Assembly (NCBI GenBank): GCA_050014415.1
Contig: JBEKDJ010000021.1
Location: forward strand, 1 to 26,217
Origin: JBEKDJ01 sp050014415
GTDB taxonomy: Bacteria; Desulfobacterota; BSN033; UBA1163
Direction of reading: 5' to 3'
DNA length: 26,217 nt
A model generated the notes under the pieces. It did no database searches and had not been told where the DNA came from. It worked only from the letters and a program-made list of their open reading frames with translations. The translations under genes were made by a program, and so were the position numbers. Shown here one piece after another: positions 16,722 to 24,017 of the stretch (positions are counted from its first letter, which is position 1; every line of letters begins with the position of its first letter).

Positions 16722-16872
16722 CGGACGTAAGACGTCCGGTCGCGTTCGCTCCCTAGGACGTAGGACGTGAAAAACACAAAAGATTCTTTGGCATTTACGT
16801 CCCACCTCCATTGTGATATCCAGCCGGGTACCCGAGCGGCAGCCGGGTGGCAGCGGACGTCCCACGTCCTAC
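16722..16872. repeat. GGACGT-type repeats forming an intercistronic inverted repeat
   Basis: A perfect CGGACGT-AAG-ACGTCCG hairpin stands at 16722-16738. TAGGACGTAGGACGTG at 16754-16769 is nearly complementary to GGACGTCCCACGTCCTACG at 16855-16872, so the gap between aldolase and flavoprotein genes can fold into a long stem. AGCCGGGT also occurs twice between the arms. It looks like a REP-type intercistronic element and may modulate distal operon expression. Confidence 0.6.
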
Positions 16873-16880
16873 GGTCTTTC

Positions 16881-17687
16881 CTACCCTCTCATCTCCTTGA
16901 TGATGTTCCGGCACATCTCTGCCCAGAAGTGTGTGTCGGGGAAGAAGAGGAGGACCTTCGTGCCATTCGCGAGGGTTGCCTTGGCGCTCGCAAGGTCGGC
17001 TTTGGGCCATGCCATACCGATGACGGGAATGCCTGCTTTCTGGGTAAGGGGCATTACCTTGTCGAAGGCCTCTTTCATATAAGGATGCTGCCATTGGACC
17101 TTCTCGCCCTTCTTCGTCACCATGGAGTTTGCAATATCCCCGAGGCCGAGGCCAAGACCGTCCGTACCAGGTTTGAGAAGAGCGATGATCTCTTCTGCGT
17201 TATCAATGCCCTCCACGTCTTCAAGTAGCGGGATGAACATGACGTTGTCATTCGAATAGGCCATGTACTCCTCCCAGGCTTCCTGAGAGTAGTAGGAGCC
17301 CCGGATGGCAGGACACATGCCTGCTTTACCCTCGGGGGGATAGCGCATCGCATCGAGGGCCTTCTTCGCATCTGCCGCATTAAGGATGTGGGGAACAAAG
17401 ATGCCCTTCGCGCCTGACTCCACAGCGGAGCGAATGAGGAAGGGATTGTTCTCGCCTACTCTGACGAGGGGGGTAAGCCCTGATGCTTCCGCAGTTCTGA
17501 TGAGCATGACCATGGTCTCGGGGTTGACCCGGGAGTGCTCCATGTCGATCATGACGAAATCAAAACCGGCGTAGCCGACGATCTCGATGAGATCGGGGTC
17601 GTGGCTATACATCTGCATGCCGAGTGGTGTCTGGTTGTTCTTTAAAGCTTCGAGAACCTTGTTCGGTTTGTGGATGAATGTTCCCAT
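16881..17687 (-). CDS. HpcH/HpaI-family aldolase
   Basis: The 268-residue TIM-barrel enzyme belongs to the class II pyruvate aldolases that split 4-hydroxy-2-oxo acids into pyruvate and an aldehyde (4-hydroxy-2-oxo-heptanedioate, 2-keto-3-deoxy-sugar acids), with a divalent metal. Key residues are visible: the base His51 in IDMEHS, Arg76 (PLVRV), metal ligands Glu156 (PLLEDVEGID) and Asp184 (GLGDIA). The motif FVPHILNAADAKKA is the family strand-5 block. GGGAGG stands about 6 nt before the ATG, and only 3 nt separate it from the alcohol dehydrogenase stop, so the two are almost certainly co-translated. Its product aldehyde would be a logical substrate for the aldehyde oxidoreductase downstream. 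Citrate lyase beta-like activity is the main alternative. Stop TAG. Confidence 0.88.
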   Translation of the reverse strand: MGTFIHKPNKVLEALKNNQTPLGMQMYSHDPDLIEIVGYAGFDFVMIDMEHSRVNPETMVMLIRTAEASGLTPLVRVGENNPFLIRSAVESGAKGIFVPHILNAADAKKALDAMRYPPEGKAGMCPAIRGSYYSQEAWEEYMAYSNDNVMFIPLLEDVEGIDNAEEIIALLKPGTDGLGLGLGDIANSMVTKKGEKVQWQHPYMKEAFDKVMPLTQKAGIPVIGMAWPKADLASAKATLANGTKVLLFFPDTHFWAEMCRNIIKEMRG

Positions 17688-17690
17688 GTG

Positions 17691-18800
17691 TTACCTCCCT
17701 CTATTATCAATAACCGGTTTGATGGCCTTGCCCGACTGCATGTCGGCAAAGGCTTCGTTGATCTGCTCCAACTGATACTTGTGGCTCACGATGTCGGCAA
17801 AGGGGTACTTGGTTCGTCTGTTCTTGATAAACTGAAGGGCCCTATAGAAGTGCTGGATGGCTGCTGATACACTGCCGATGAGGGTAAGGCCTTTGCCCGT
17901 GATAAGACCAGGGGCGACAGGAATAGTCGTTGCAGAGTTCTGACCGAGGACAAGGTATCTGCCCCCTTTCTGGATCATGTCGAGCCCTTCGTTGAAGGCC
18001 ATGGGGACACCGGAGCCCTCAACGACTAGTTCGGGTCCTCGGCCATTGGTGAGGGCAAGGACCTGCTCCTTTCTCTGGGCAGGATCTTTCACCTCATCGA
18101 TGTTGATCACCGCTGTTGCTCCCCACTTGAGGGCGAGATCGAGTCTGCCGGCAGGGGCACCGATGACGATCACCTTCCCCGCGCCGCCTTCAACTGCCAT
18201 GAGGGTAGAATAGAGACCGATGGGACCTGCTCCTTGAATGGCGACGTTCTCCTGAAAACGGACACCACCCAGTCTTTCATAGCCGGCAACGACACTGCGG
18301 AAGGCACAGCCGACACCGACTGCTTCTTCTTCGGTGAGCTCTTCAGGGACCTTCACTACCTTCGTGATGGGGGTGACGTACTCGTATTCGGCAAAGCCAC
18401 CGCGTAAGGCAACGGGAGGGGCAAAGCCGTAGCCCTGTCTTTTTGCACAGTGGACCTGGTCACGGGCGACCTCACACCAGTAGCACTCCCCACAGTCGGC
18501 GTGGGCCCACATGATGCGATCACCTACTTTCAGGGGTTCACCGGCGATGTCGATGGTGCGTCCTTCACCGAGCTTCACTATCCTGCCGATGGTCTCGTGA
18601 CCCTGGATGTTGGGGAGGGGCGGCTTGATGGTGAGGGTGCCGTGGGACTGGTGGATATCGGTGCCGCAGATACCGGCCATCTCTACCTTGACGAGGATGC
18701 CTCGTGGTTCGACGTCCGGGATGGGGACCTCACGGATATGCACCGGTTTGTTGTACTCTTCGAGTACTGCTGCCTTACAGGTTTTGGGGATTGATGACAT
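17691..18800 (-). CDS. Zinc-dependent alcohol dehydrogenase (MDR)
   Basis: The 369-residue medium-chain dehydrogenase carries the catalytic zinc ligands Cys45 (GICGTD), His68-Glu69 (QGHET) and Cys165 (GVGCAFRS), and the structural zinc lobe Cys103, Cys106, Cys109 and Cys118 (CGECYWC, one residue longer than usual before the fourth Cys). The Rossmann motif QGAGPIGLYS lies at 189-198. It should oxidise a secondary or primary alcohol with NAD(P)+ in the cytosol. AGGAGG lies about 7 nt upstream. It is 30 nt after the second SDR and 3 nt before the aldolase, so it belongs to the operon; presumably it makes the 2-oxo or aldehyde intermediate. A threonine/sorbitol dehydrogenase-like activity is equally possible. 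Stop TAA. Confidence 0.92.
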   Translation of the reverse strand: MSSIPKTCKAAVLEEYNKPVHIREVPIPDVEPRGILVKVEMAGICGTDIHQSHGTLTIKPPLPNIQGHETIGRIVKLGEGRTIDIAGEPLKVGDRIMWAHADCGECYWCEVARDQVHCAKRQGYGFAPPVALRGGFAEYEYVTPITKVVKVPEELTEEEAVGVGCAFRSVVAGYERLGGVRFQENVAIQGAGPIGLYSTLMAVEGGAGKVIVIGAPAGRLDLALKWGATAVINIDEVKDPAQRKEQVLALTNGRGPELVVEGSGVPMAFNEGLDMIQKGGRYLVLGQNSATTIPVAPGLITGKGLTLIGSVSAAIQHFYRALQFIKNRRTKYPFADIVSHKYQLEQINEAFADMQSGKAIKPVIDNRGR

Positions 18801-18830
18801 GGTATGTTCCTCCTTTGTGGAATTATTCGA

Positions 18831-19571
18831 TCAGCTCACAAGCCCCCCATCTATATTGATGACGGCTCCTGAAATGTAGGATGCGTCTTCTGAAGCGAGG
18901 AATACGGCGGCGGCGGCGATCTCATCGGCGGCGGCATACCTCTTCATGGGAACCCCCTTTGCGAGCTCGTAGAAGCGAGGGTCATCCTTCGTCATCTCGC
19001 TCAGGGTCAATCCGGGGGAGAGCGAGTTCAGGCGGATTCCAAACTCCGCATAGTCGTTGTTGAGGCACCTCGTCAGGTGGTCCATACCTGCCTTAACGAA
19101 GCAGTAGAACGGAGTTATGTCCGACGGCCTCGTCGCCAACTTCGAGCTCATGTTGATGACACATCCGCCACGCTGCTTCTGCATGATGGGAAGGACCTCC
19201 CACATGCAGAGAAGGTATCCCAGTCCGTCGACGCTCATGATCGCCCGCCAATCATTGGCGGTGCATTCCTCGAGCCTCTTTGGCAGGAGTATGCCCGCGT
19301 TATTGACCAGGATGTCTATGCGGCCGTAATTCGCCATTGCCGTATTCACCATACGCTTGACTTCGTCTGCCTTGGAGACGTCCGTCTTGACGAAGATGGC
19401 TTCGCCGCCTGCGTCGATGATCTTCTGCGTATTCGCTTTGAGTTTCTCTTCTCTTCTCGCCGAGAGGACGACCTTTGCCCCCTCACGAGCGAAGCGACAG
19501 GCGATTGCCTCACCTATGCCTGAGCTGGCGCCAGTAACTATTGCCACTTTTCCTTCGAGCTTTCCTGTCAT
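18831..19571 (-). CDS. Short-chain dehydrogenase/reductase, second of a tandem pair
   Basis: Translation is assigned from ATG 19571, which has AAGGAGG about 6 nt upstream; an in-frame ATG at 19601 would lie inside the upstream gene. The 246-residue protein has TGASSGIG at 13-20, NNAG at 90-93, catalytic Ser143, Tyr156 and Lys160 (FYCFVKAG), and the terminal YISGAVINIDGG. Arg39-Arg40 after the second strand suggest NADP(H), though many such enzymes use NAD. It shares with the preceding SDR unusual stretches such as MWEVLPIM before the catalytic Ser and FYCF around the Tyr, so the two are duplicates. It probably oxidises a hydroxyl on the pathway substrate. It is 10 nt after its sister and 30 nt before the alcohol dehydrogenase. 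Stop TGA. Confidence 0.92.
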   Translation of the reverse strand: MTGKLEGKVAIVTGASSGIGEAIACRFAREGAKVVLSARREEKLKANTQKIIDAGGEAIFVKTDVSKADEVKRMVNTAMANYGRIDILVNNAGILLPKRLEECTANDWRAIMSVDGLGYLLCMWEVLPIMQKQRGGCVINMSSKLATRPSDITPFYCFVKAGMDHLTRCLNNDYAEFGIRLNSLSPGLTLSEMTKDDPRFYELAKGVPMKRYAAADEIAAAAVFLASEDASYISGAVINIDGGLVS

Positions 19572-19581
19572 CTGTTCCTCC

Positions 19582-20379
19582 TTACACCACAATACCGCCA
19601 TCTACGTGAAGGGTGAGTCCTGACACGTAGGATGATTCGTCACTCGCAAGCCAGAGGGCGGCGTTTGCCTGATCCCTGGGAACACCGTGCCTTCTCAAGG
19701 GAATGAAATCCCTCGCGAGAGCAGCAAACCCCGGGGCAAATCCATCCTCCGTGTTATCCCAGATCGTCATGCGACTCAAAGTCGCCCCAGGGCAGAGGAT
19801 ATTCATACGGATACCGTAGGGGGCATACTCCATGTTGAGGGCCTTTGTCATGATGTTGATGCCTGCCTTGGCAAAACAGTAGAAAGGCTCAAACCCTCCC
19901 GGTCTCACCGATGCTTTTGAGCCGAGGTTGATGACGTTGCCGGCCCCTTGAGCCTTCATGATGGGAAGGATCTCCCACATGGTGTAGCAATGGGAAAGGC
20001 CGTGGACATTGGTCATCGCCCAAAAGTCCTCGGGGTTAGATTCATAGAAATGTCTGCCAATGTGGTATCCGGCGTTATTGACCAGGATGTCGATGCGGTT
20101 GTACTTGGCCATTACCGTCTTGACCATCTGCTTTATGCCGTCGTGATCGAGAGAGTCTACGTTGATGTAGGTCGCTTCTCCCCCGGCGTCGTTGATCACC
20201 TTGGCATTTGCCTCGCCTATTTCCGGCTCGATGCCGGTCATGACGACCTTTGCCCGTTCTTCAGCAAAACGGAGCGCAATCGCCTCACCGATCCCAGAGG
20301 TAGTGCCCGTCACAATGGCCACTCTTCCTTCAATCCTTCCTCTGCCTTTTTCCGTCATTTCGACCTTGTCAATGGCCAT
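19582..20379 (-). CDS. Short-chain dehydrogenase/reductase, first of a tandem pair
   Basis: The start at 20379 follows AAAGGAG; the longer frame to 20433 covers GC-rich intergenic repeats and is rejected. The 265-residue enzyme has TGTTSGIG at 24-31, NNAG at 101-104, Ser154, Tyr167 and Lys171 (FYCFAKAG), and ends VSGLTLHVDGG. Second-strand residues (VVMTGIEPE) differ from the sister SDR, so cofactor or substrate preference may differ. The pair could act on successive hydroxyl groups or on two stereoisomers (inference). It is the first enzyme gene after the transport genes, following a 256-nt gap rich in hairpins. Stop codon TAA or TGA is shared with the leader of the next gene, 10 nt before its ATG. 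Confidence 0.92.
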   Translation of the reverse strand: MAIDKVEMTEKGRGRIEGRVAIVTGTTSGIGEAIALRFAEERAKVVMTGIEPEIGEANAKVINDAGGEATYINVDSLDHDGIKQMVKTVMAKYNRIDILVNNAGYHIGRHFYESNPEDFWAMTNVHGLSHCYTMWEILPIMKAQGAGNVINLGSKASVRPGGFEPFYCFAKAGINIMTKALNMEYAPYGIRMNILCPGATLSRMTIWDNTEDGFAPGFAALARDFIPLRRHGVPRDQANAALWLASDESSYVSGLTLHVDGGIVV

Positions 20380-20401
20380 AGAATCTCCTTTGCATATAAA
20401 T

Positions 20402-20635
20402 GGGGCTCGCGTCGCCCCCTCTACGCGACCCACTTCGTGGGTGCCCCGGCTCGCAGAGACTCCCCCTCATAAAAAGGAAGGGGCGGAAAAGATGTTGCGG
20501 ACTCGCGTCGCCCCCTCCATCCAAGCTTGCTCTCGCGGGCAGGCCCGCGATAGTCCTTGCTTCTTTGAAGCCTTCCCCTCAACACTCGCTGCGCTCGTAG
20601 ATACCCACGACCGCGCGAGTCGTAGGAATCTATTA
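20402..20635. repeat. GC-rich repeat cluster between transport and enzyme genes
   Basis: CTCGCGTCGCCCCCTC occurs twice (20406-20421 and 20502-20517), with shorter CTCGC variants in between and after. ACCCAC-TTC-GTGGGT (20428-20442) and TCGCGGGC-AG-GCCCGCGA (20533-20550) are perfect hairpins. No gene is supported here. The cluster separates the four transporter genes from the enzyme genes and may reduce read-through or protect mRNA ends. Confidence 0.6.
20533..20550 (-). terminator. Strong hairpin after livF, possible terminator or mRNA stabiliser
   Basis: An 8-bp perfect stem with a 2-nt centre lies about 90 nt beyond the livF stop on the transcribed strand. No T-run follows, so it is not a standard intrinsic terminator; partial attenuation or 3'-end protection is more likely. 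Confidence 0.35.
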
Positions 20636-21337
20636 TCAGCTTCCCAGATAGGCCTTCCTTACGATATCATCGCGCTTCATTGACTCGATGTCGCCCTGTC
20701 GCACGACTTTGCCCACCTGGAGTGCATATGCCTTCGACGCCACCCCGAAGGCAAGGTGAACGTTCTGCTCCACGAGAAGCACACTGACTCCCTTCTTGTT
20801 GATGTCCCGAATTACTTCACCCAGTTGTTCTATTACTATAGGTGCAAGCCCGAGAGAGGGCTCGTCCATGCACAAGAGTTTCGGTTTGGCCATCAGCCCC
20901 CGGCCTATAGCGAGCATCTGCTGCTCGCCTCCGGAAAGAGTTCCTGCGTTTTGGCCCTTCCGCTCTCGCAAGATCGGAAAGAGGCGGTAGACCTCTTCCA
21001 GATCTTCGTCGACGTTGTCTTTCCCTCTCGCGCTCGCACCGAGCCTAAGGTTCGTCAGCACGCTCAAGTAGGGGAAGAGCTGACGTCCCTCGGGTACAAG
21101 GCTGATACCGAGCCGCACGATGTCTAAGGGCTCCTTGCGATCGATCCTCGTGCCGTTGAACCATATATCCCCTGACGAAAGGGGCGCAAGACGGGACAGG
21201 GCATTCAGAATAGTGCTCTTGCCCGATCCATTGGCGCCTATAATACTTACTATCTCCCCCTCTTTCACTTCAAGGGAAATGTCGCTGATGGCCATCGACT
21301 TTCCGTAATGGACGGTAATATTCTTTATCTCAAGCAT
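20636..21337 (-). CDS. livF: Branched-chain-type ABC transporter ATP-binding protein LivF
   Basis: The 233-residue ATPase starts MLEIKNITVHYGKSMAISDI. Walker A is GANGSGKST at 34-42, the signature LSGGEQQML is canonical, and Walker B is LLCMDEPSLGL; the ending RDDIVRKAYLGS is typical of LivF. It energises uptake through the LivHM permease at the inner membrane. A longer in-frame start at 21403 lies inside livG and is rejected; the chosen ATG overlaps the livG stop by 8 nt, with GGTGG upstream, indicating translational coupling. The family imports branched-chain amino acids, but in aromatic- or acid-degrading anaerobes it often takes up pathway substrates, which fits the enzymes downstream. 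Stop TAG or similar at 20636. Confidence 0.95.
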   Translation of the reverse strand: MLEIKNITVHYGKSMAISDISLEVKEGEIVSIIGANGSGKSTILNALSRLAPLSSGDIWFNGTRIDRKEPLDIVRLGISLVPEGRQLFPYLSVLTNLRLGASARGKDNVDEDLEEVYRLFPILRERKGQNAGTLSGGEQQMLAIGRGLMAKPKLLCMDEPSLGLAPIVIEQLGEVIRDINKKGVSVLLVEQNVHLAFGVASKAYALQVGKVVRQGDIESMKRDDIVRKAYLGS

Positions 21338-22088
21338 GGTCGCCACCGAAATAGGCCAAGACAACGTCCTTGTTCTCCCTGACATCTTTTGGCAATCCTT
21401 CACAGATCTTCTGGCCGAAGCTGATCACGACCACGCGGTCGCACAAATCGAGTATCTGCATGTTGTGCTCCACGATGAGGACCGTGATCCCCCGCTCCCT
21501 CATGCTCCTGACATTCGCCAGAGCCGATTCGATTTCGGAGGGGTTCATCCCGGCTAAGGGCTCATCCAATAAAACAAGTTTTGGCCGGGTCGCCAAGGCT
21601 CGGGCCACGCCGAGCATCTTTTGATACCCATGGGGCAGGTTTCTCGCAAGCTCGTCCTTTACCCCATCGAGGCCTACATCCTTCAGGATCTCCATTGATT
21701 CCTCAAGTATCTGTGCCTCCTTGCGGCGATAGGACGGGGTATTGAAATAGATGGAGAGGATACTTGAATAGGGTCGGAGGTGGAACGACGCGGACACGTT
21801 CTGAAGGACCGTGAAGTCCCTGAAAAGCGGGTTGAGCTGAAAGGTGCGGCCGATGCCCAGTGCGGCGACCCGGTGGGGTTTTTCGCCGGTGATATCCTTG
21901 CCCCGATAGATCACTCGTCCTTCTGTGGGCGTGGAGACGCCGGTGATCAGGTTGAAGAGGGTCGACTTTCCGGCGCCGTTGGGACCGATGAGGCCCACAA
22001 TTTCGCCTTTCTCGACTTCTAGGTCGAATCCGGAAACAGCCGTAAGTCCGCCAAATTGCTTGGTGAGGCCGATGGTCTCAAGCAGCAT
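21330..22088 (-). CDS. livG: Branched-chain-type ABC transporter ATP-binding protein LivG
   Basis: The 252-residue ATPase has Walker A GPNGAGKST at 35-43, the LivG-typical RTFQLNPLFRDFTVLQNV stretch, Walker B LVLLDEPLAGMNP at about 171-183, and the H-loop region VLIVEHNM. The ABC signature is unusual: NLPHGYQKML at about 150-159 in place of the common LSYGQQ or LSGGQ. The central Gly is kept. The start overlaps the end of the permease gene by 11 nt and its stop overlaps livF by 8 nt, so all three are translationally coupled. With LivF it forms the heterodimeric motor of the importer. No sign of decay. Confidence 0.94.
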   Translation of the reverse strand: MLLETIGLTKQFGGLTAVSGFDLEVEKGEIVGLIGPNGAGKSTLFNLITGVSTPTEGRVIYRGKDITGEKPHRVAALGIGRTFQLNPLFRDFTVLQNVSASFHLRPYSSILSIYFNTPSYRRKEAQILEESMEILKDVGLDGVKDELARNLPHGYQKMLGVARALATRPKLVLLDEPLAGMNPSEIESALANVRSMRERGITVLIVEHNMQILDLCDRVVVISFGQKICEGLPKDVRENKDVVLAYFGGDHA

Positions 22089-23937
22089 GAGCAGCCTCCT
22101 TCCCCCTTCCGAACCACGATCGGACGACCCGCGGCAGTGAAACGAACCCCTGGGGAATACCGTAGACGACGGTGAGTAGTATTGCTGCAGAGACGAAAGG
22201 AGAATACATCTTCAGGTCCCGGGAGAATTCGGGAAGGAGGTACAGGATGAAGGTGCCCACAATGGGTCCTGCGAAACTCCCCGTCCCGCCGACAAGCCAG
22301 TAGACAAGAAACCACATGGTCCCCATGAGGCCGAAGTTCGACGTGCCGATGGTGAGGTTGTAGTGGGCGTAGCCAGCGCCGGCGAGACCGACAAAGAAAC
22401 ATCCCACACCGACGACAAAGATCCGGTACCACGCTTCGTCGATACCCACGCTTGACGCGACCATGTGAGACTGGGCTATGGCCTTCAGGTTTGTGCCGAT
22501 CCGGGAAAACTCCAACCGGTACAGGGCGAGCAGGCAGACTACGGTCAGACCAAGAAAGAAGTAGTAGCCGATTGCCTTCGAGCCGCCGAAGATAGGTTGA
22601 ACGCCGTAGAGACCGGCATAACCGCCCGTCCAGCGGCTAAGGGCGTAGATGATCTGTATCACACCCAGTCCAAAGAAGAGACTTGCCATGGCATAGTAAA
22701 AGGCCCGGAGGCGGGCGAAGGGATAGCTGATGAGTATGCCCAGGGCCATGGTCACGAGTCCCGCGGCCGGGATGGTGATGTAGGCAGGCACGCCCCACAG
22801 CTTGGATGCCACCCCCGCGCAATAGGCGCCCACGCCCATGAAAGCCCCGTGGGCCAGCGGTATCTGGCCGGAGGTCGTGATCGTCCGGAGGCTCGAGGAG
22901 GCGATCACGTAGATGAAGGTGAGGGTGAGGATATGGAGGGTATAAGGTGAGTCGAAGACGAGCGGGACCAGGCACAGTACAACGAGAAACCCGAGCCATG
23001 TAGCAGGAACGGACCATTTGCGGCTCATCCCTGCCGCCGAACCTGTTCCTTCGGACGATTCGGCATCACCTGCGTCCTCGACGTCGTGGCCGAAGAACCC
23101 TCGAGGCCGCAAAAGAAGAAGCACGGTCACTATGATTACCGCAACGGCATCGCTCGCCGCACCCTGAATGAACAAAGGCAGGACCGCGTCGAGGGTGCCC
23201 AGAAGCAATCCCGTAATAAAGATCCCACTTATGCTTCCGATGCCGGCTAGAACAACCAGGACGAGCACTTTGTTCAGCATGGCGTCGCCCATGAAGGGAC
23301 TGAGCTGCAGATAGGAGCCCATGAGGCAACCTGCGAGTGCTGCGAGCCCGCAGCCCAGGGCAACGGCGATCATCGAGATTCTGTGGACGTTGATGCCTTG
23401 CAGCAGGGCGCCCTTCATGTTCTGGGAGATGGCCTGCATCTGGTGGCCTAATCTCGTGCGGTTTACGAACCAGGAGACTACCCCCAGAAGAATCATGCCC
23501 AAAAGGAAAGAGACGATCCTCTGGTAACTCACGGATACGGGCCCGGCTTTGAGGATACCATCGACGAAAGCCGGCAGAGCCTGCACCTTGCCCCCCTCCA
23601 GTATATTGATGGAGGTCTGCAGCACGATGATGATGGCAATGCACACCATCATAGTGCGGTTAAAGTTCCCCACAAAAGGTCGAAAGAAGTACTTTTCGAG
23701 GAGTGCCCCGAAGGCGGCCATGACGAGTACCGACATCGTCAAGGCGGCCCAGGGGTTGAATCCCAGGCTCGTGATGATCTCGTAGCCGAGATAGCCGCCG
23801 ATCATATATACCGCCCCATGAGCGAAGTTGAGTATCCCCAGCATGCTGAAGAGAAAGGCAAAACCCACAGCGGTGAGGATGTACATGGATGAAAGCATCA
23901 GTACATTGATTACGGTTGTGACAATCATCTGTTCCAT
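22078..23937 (-). CDS. livHM: Fused branched-chain-type ABC permease LivH-LivM
   Basis: The 619-residue protein is a single chain holding both permease subunits. Residues 1-283 are LivH-like (ILNFAHGAVYMIGGYLGYEI near the start, LVLAGIGSISG-type segment, ending RPRGFFG). Residues 284-306 are an acidic, Ser/Gly-rich linker. Residues about 307-619 are LivM-like (SSSLRTITTSGQIPLAHGAF, the EAA-like region near KAIAQSHMVASSVGID, and VGGTGSFAGPIVGTFILYLL). Roughly 16-18 membrane segments are expected. The pair is normally encoded by separate genes; the fusion preserves both complete halves. livK precedes it after an 80-nt gap with a hairpin; livG overlaps its end. A true fusion rather than a missed stop, since the linker is continuous. 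Confidence 0.93.
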   Translation of the reverse strand: MEQMIVTTVINVLMLSSMYILTAVGFAFLFSMLGILNFAHGAVYMIGGYLGYEIITSLGFNPWAALTMSVLVMAAFGALLEKYFFRPFVGNFNRTMMVCIAIIIVLQTSINILEGGKVQALPAFVDGILKAGPVSVSYQRIVSFLLGMILLGVVSWFVNRTRLGHQMQAISQNMKGALLQGINVHRISMIAVALGCGLAALAGCLMGSYLQLSPFMGDAMLNKVLVLVVLAGIGSISGIFITGLLLGTLDAVLPLFIQGAASDAVAVIIVTVLLLLRPRGFFGHDVEDAGDAESSEGTGSAAGMSRKWSVPATWLGFLVVLCLVPLVFDSPYTLHILTLTFIYVIASSSLRTITTSGQIPLAHGAFMGVGAYCAGVASKLWGVPAYITIPAAGLVTMALGILISYPFARLRAFYYAMASLFFGLGVIQIIYALSRWTGGYAGLYGVQPIFGGSKAIGYYFFLGLTVVCLLALYRLEFSRIGTNLKAIAQSHMVASSVGIDEAWYRIFVVGVGCFFVGLAGAGYAHYNLTIGTSNFGLMGTMWFLVYWLVGGTGSFAGPIVGTFILYLLPEFSRDLKMYSPFVSAAILLTVVYGIPQGFVSLPRVVRSWFGRGKEAAHAA

Positions 23938-23976
23938 TACTTCAATCGTCCCCTAGACGTGTCGTTTCAGTGTTAT

Positions 23977-24001
23977 GGGGGCGGAAGCGAGTCCCGCCCC
24001 C
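23977..24001 (-). promoter_or_regulatory. Intercistronic hairpin between livK and livHM
   Basis: GGGGGCGG at 23977-23984 pairs perfectly with CCGCCCCC at 23994-24001 around a 9-nt loop. Such a stem directly after a binding-protein gene typically protects the upstream mRNA and lowers read-through, so the binding protein is made in excess over the membrane parts (known for ABC importers; inferred here). Confidence 0.6.
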
Positions 24002-24017
24002 GGTGATTGGAGATCAG

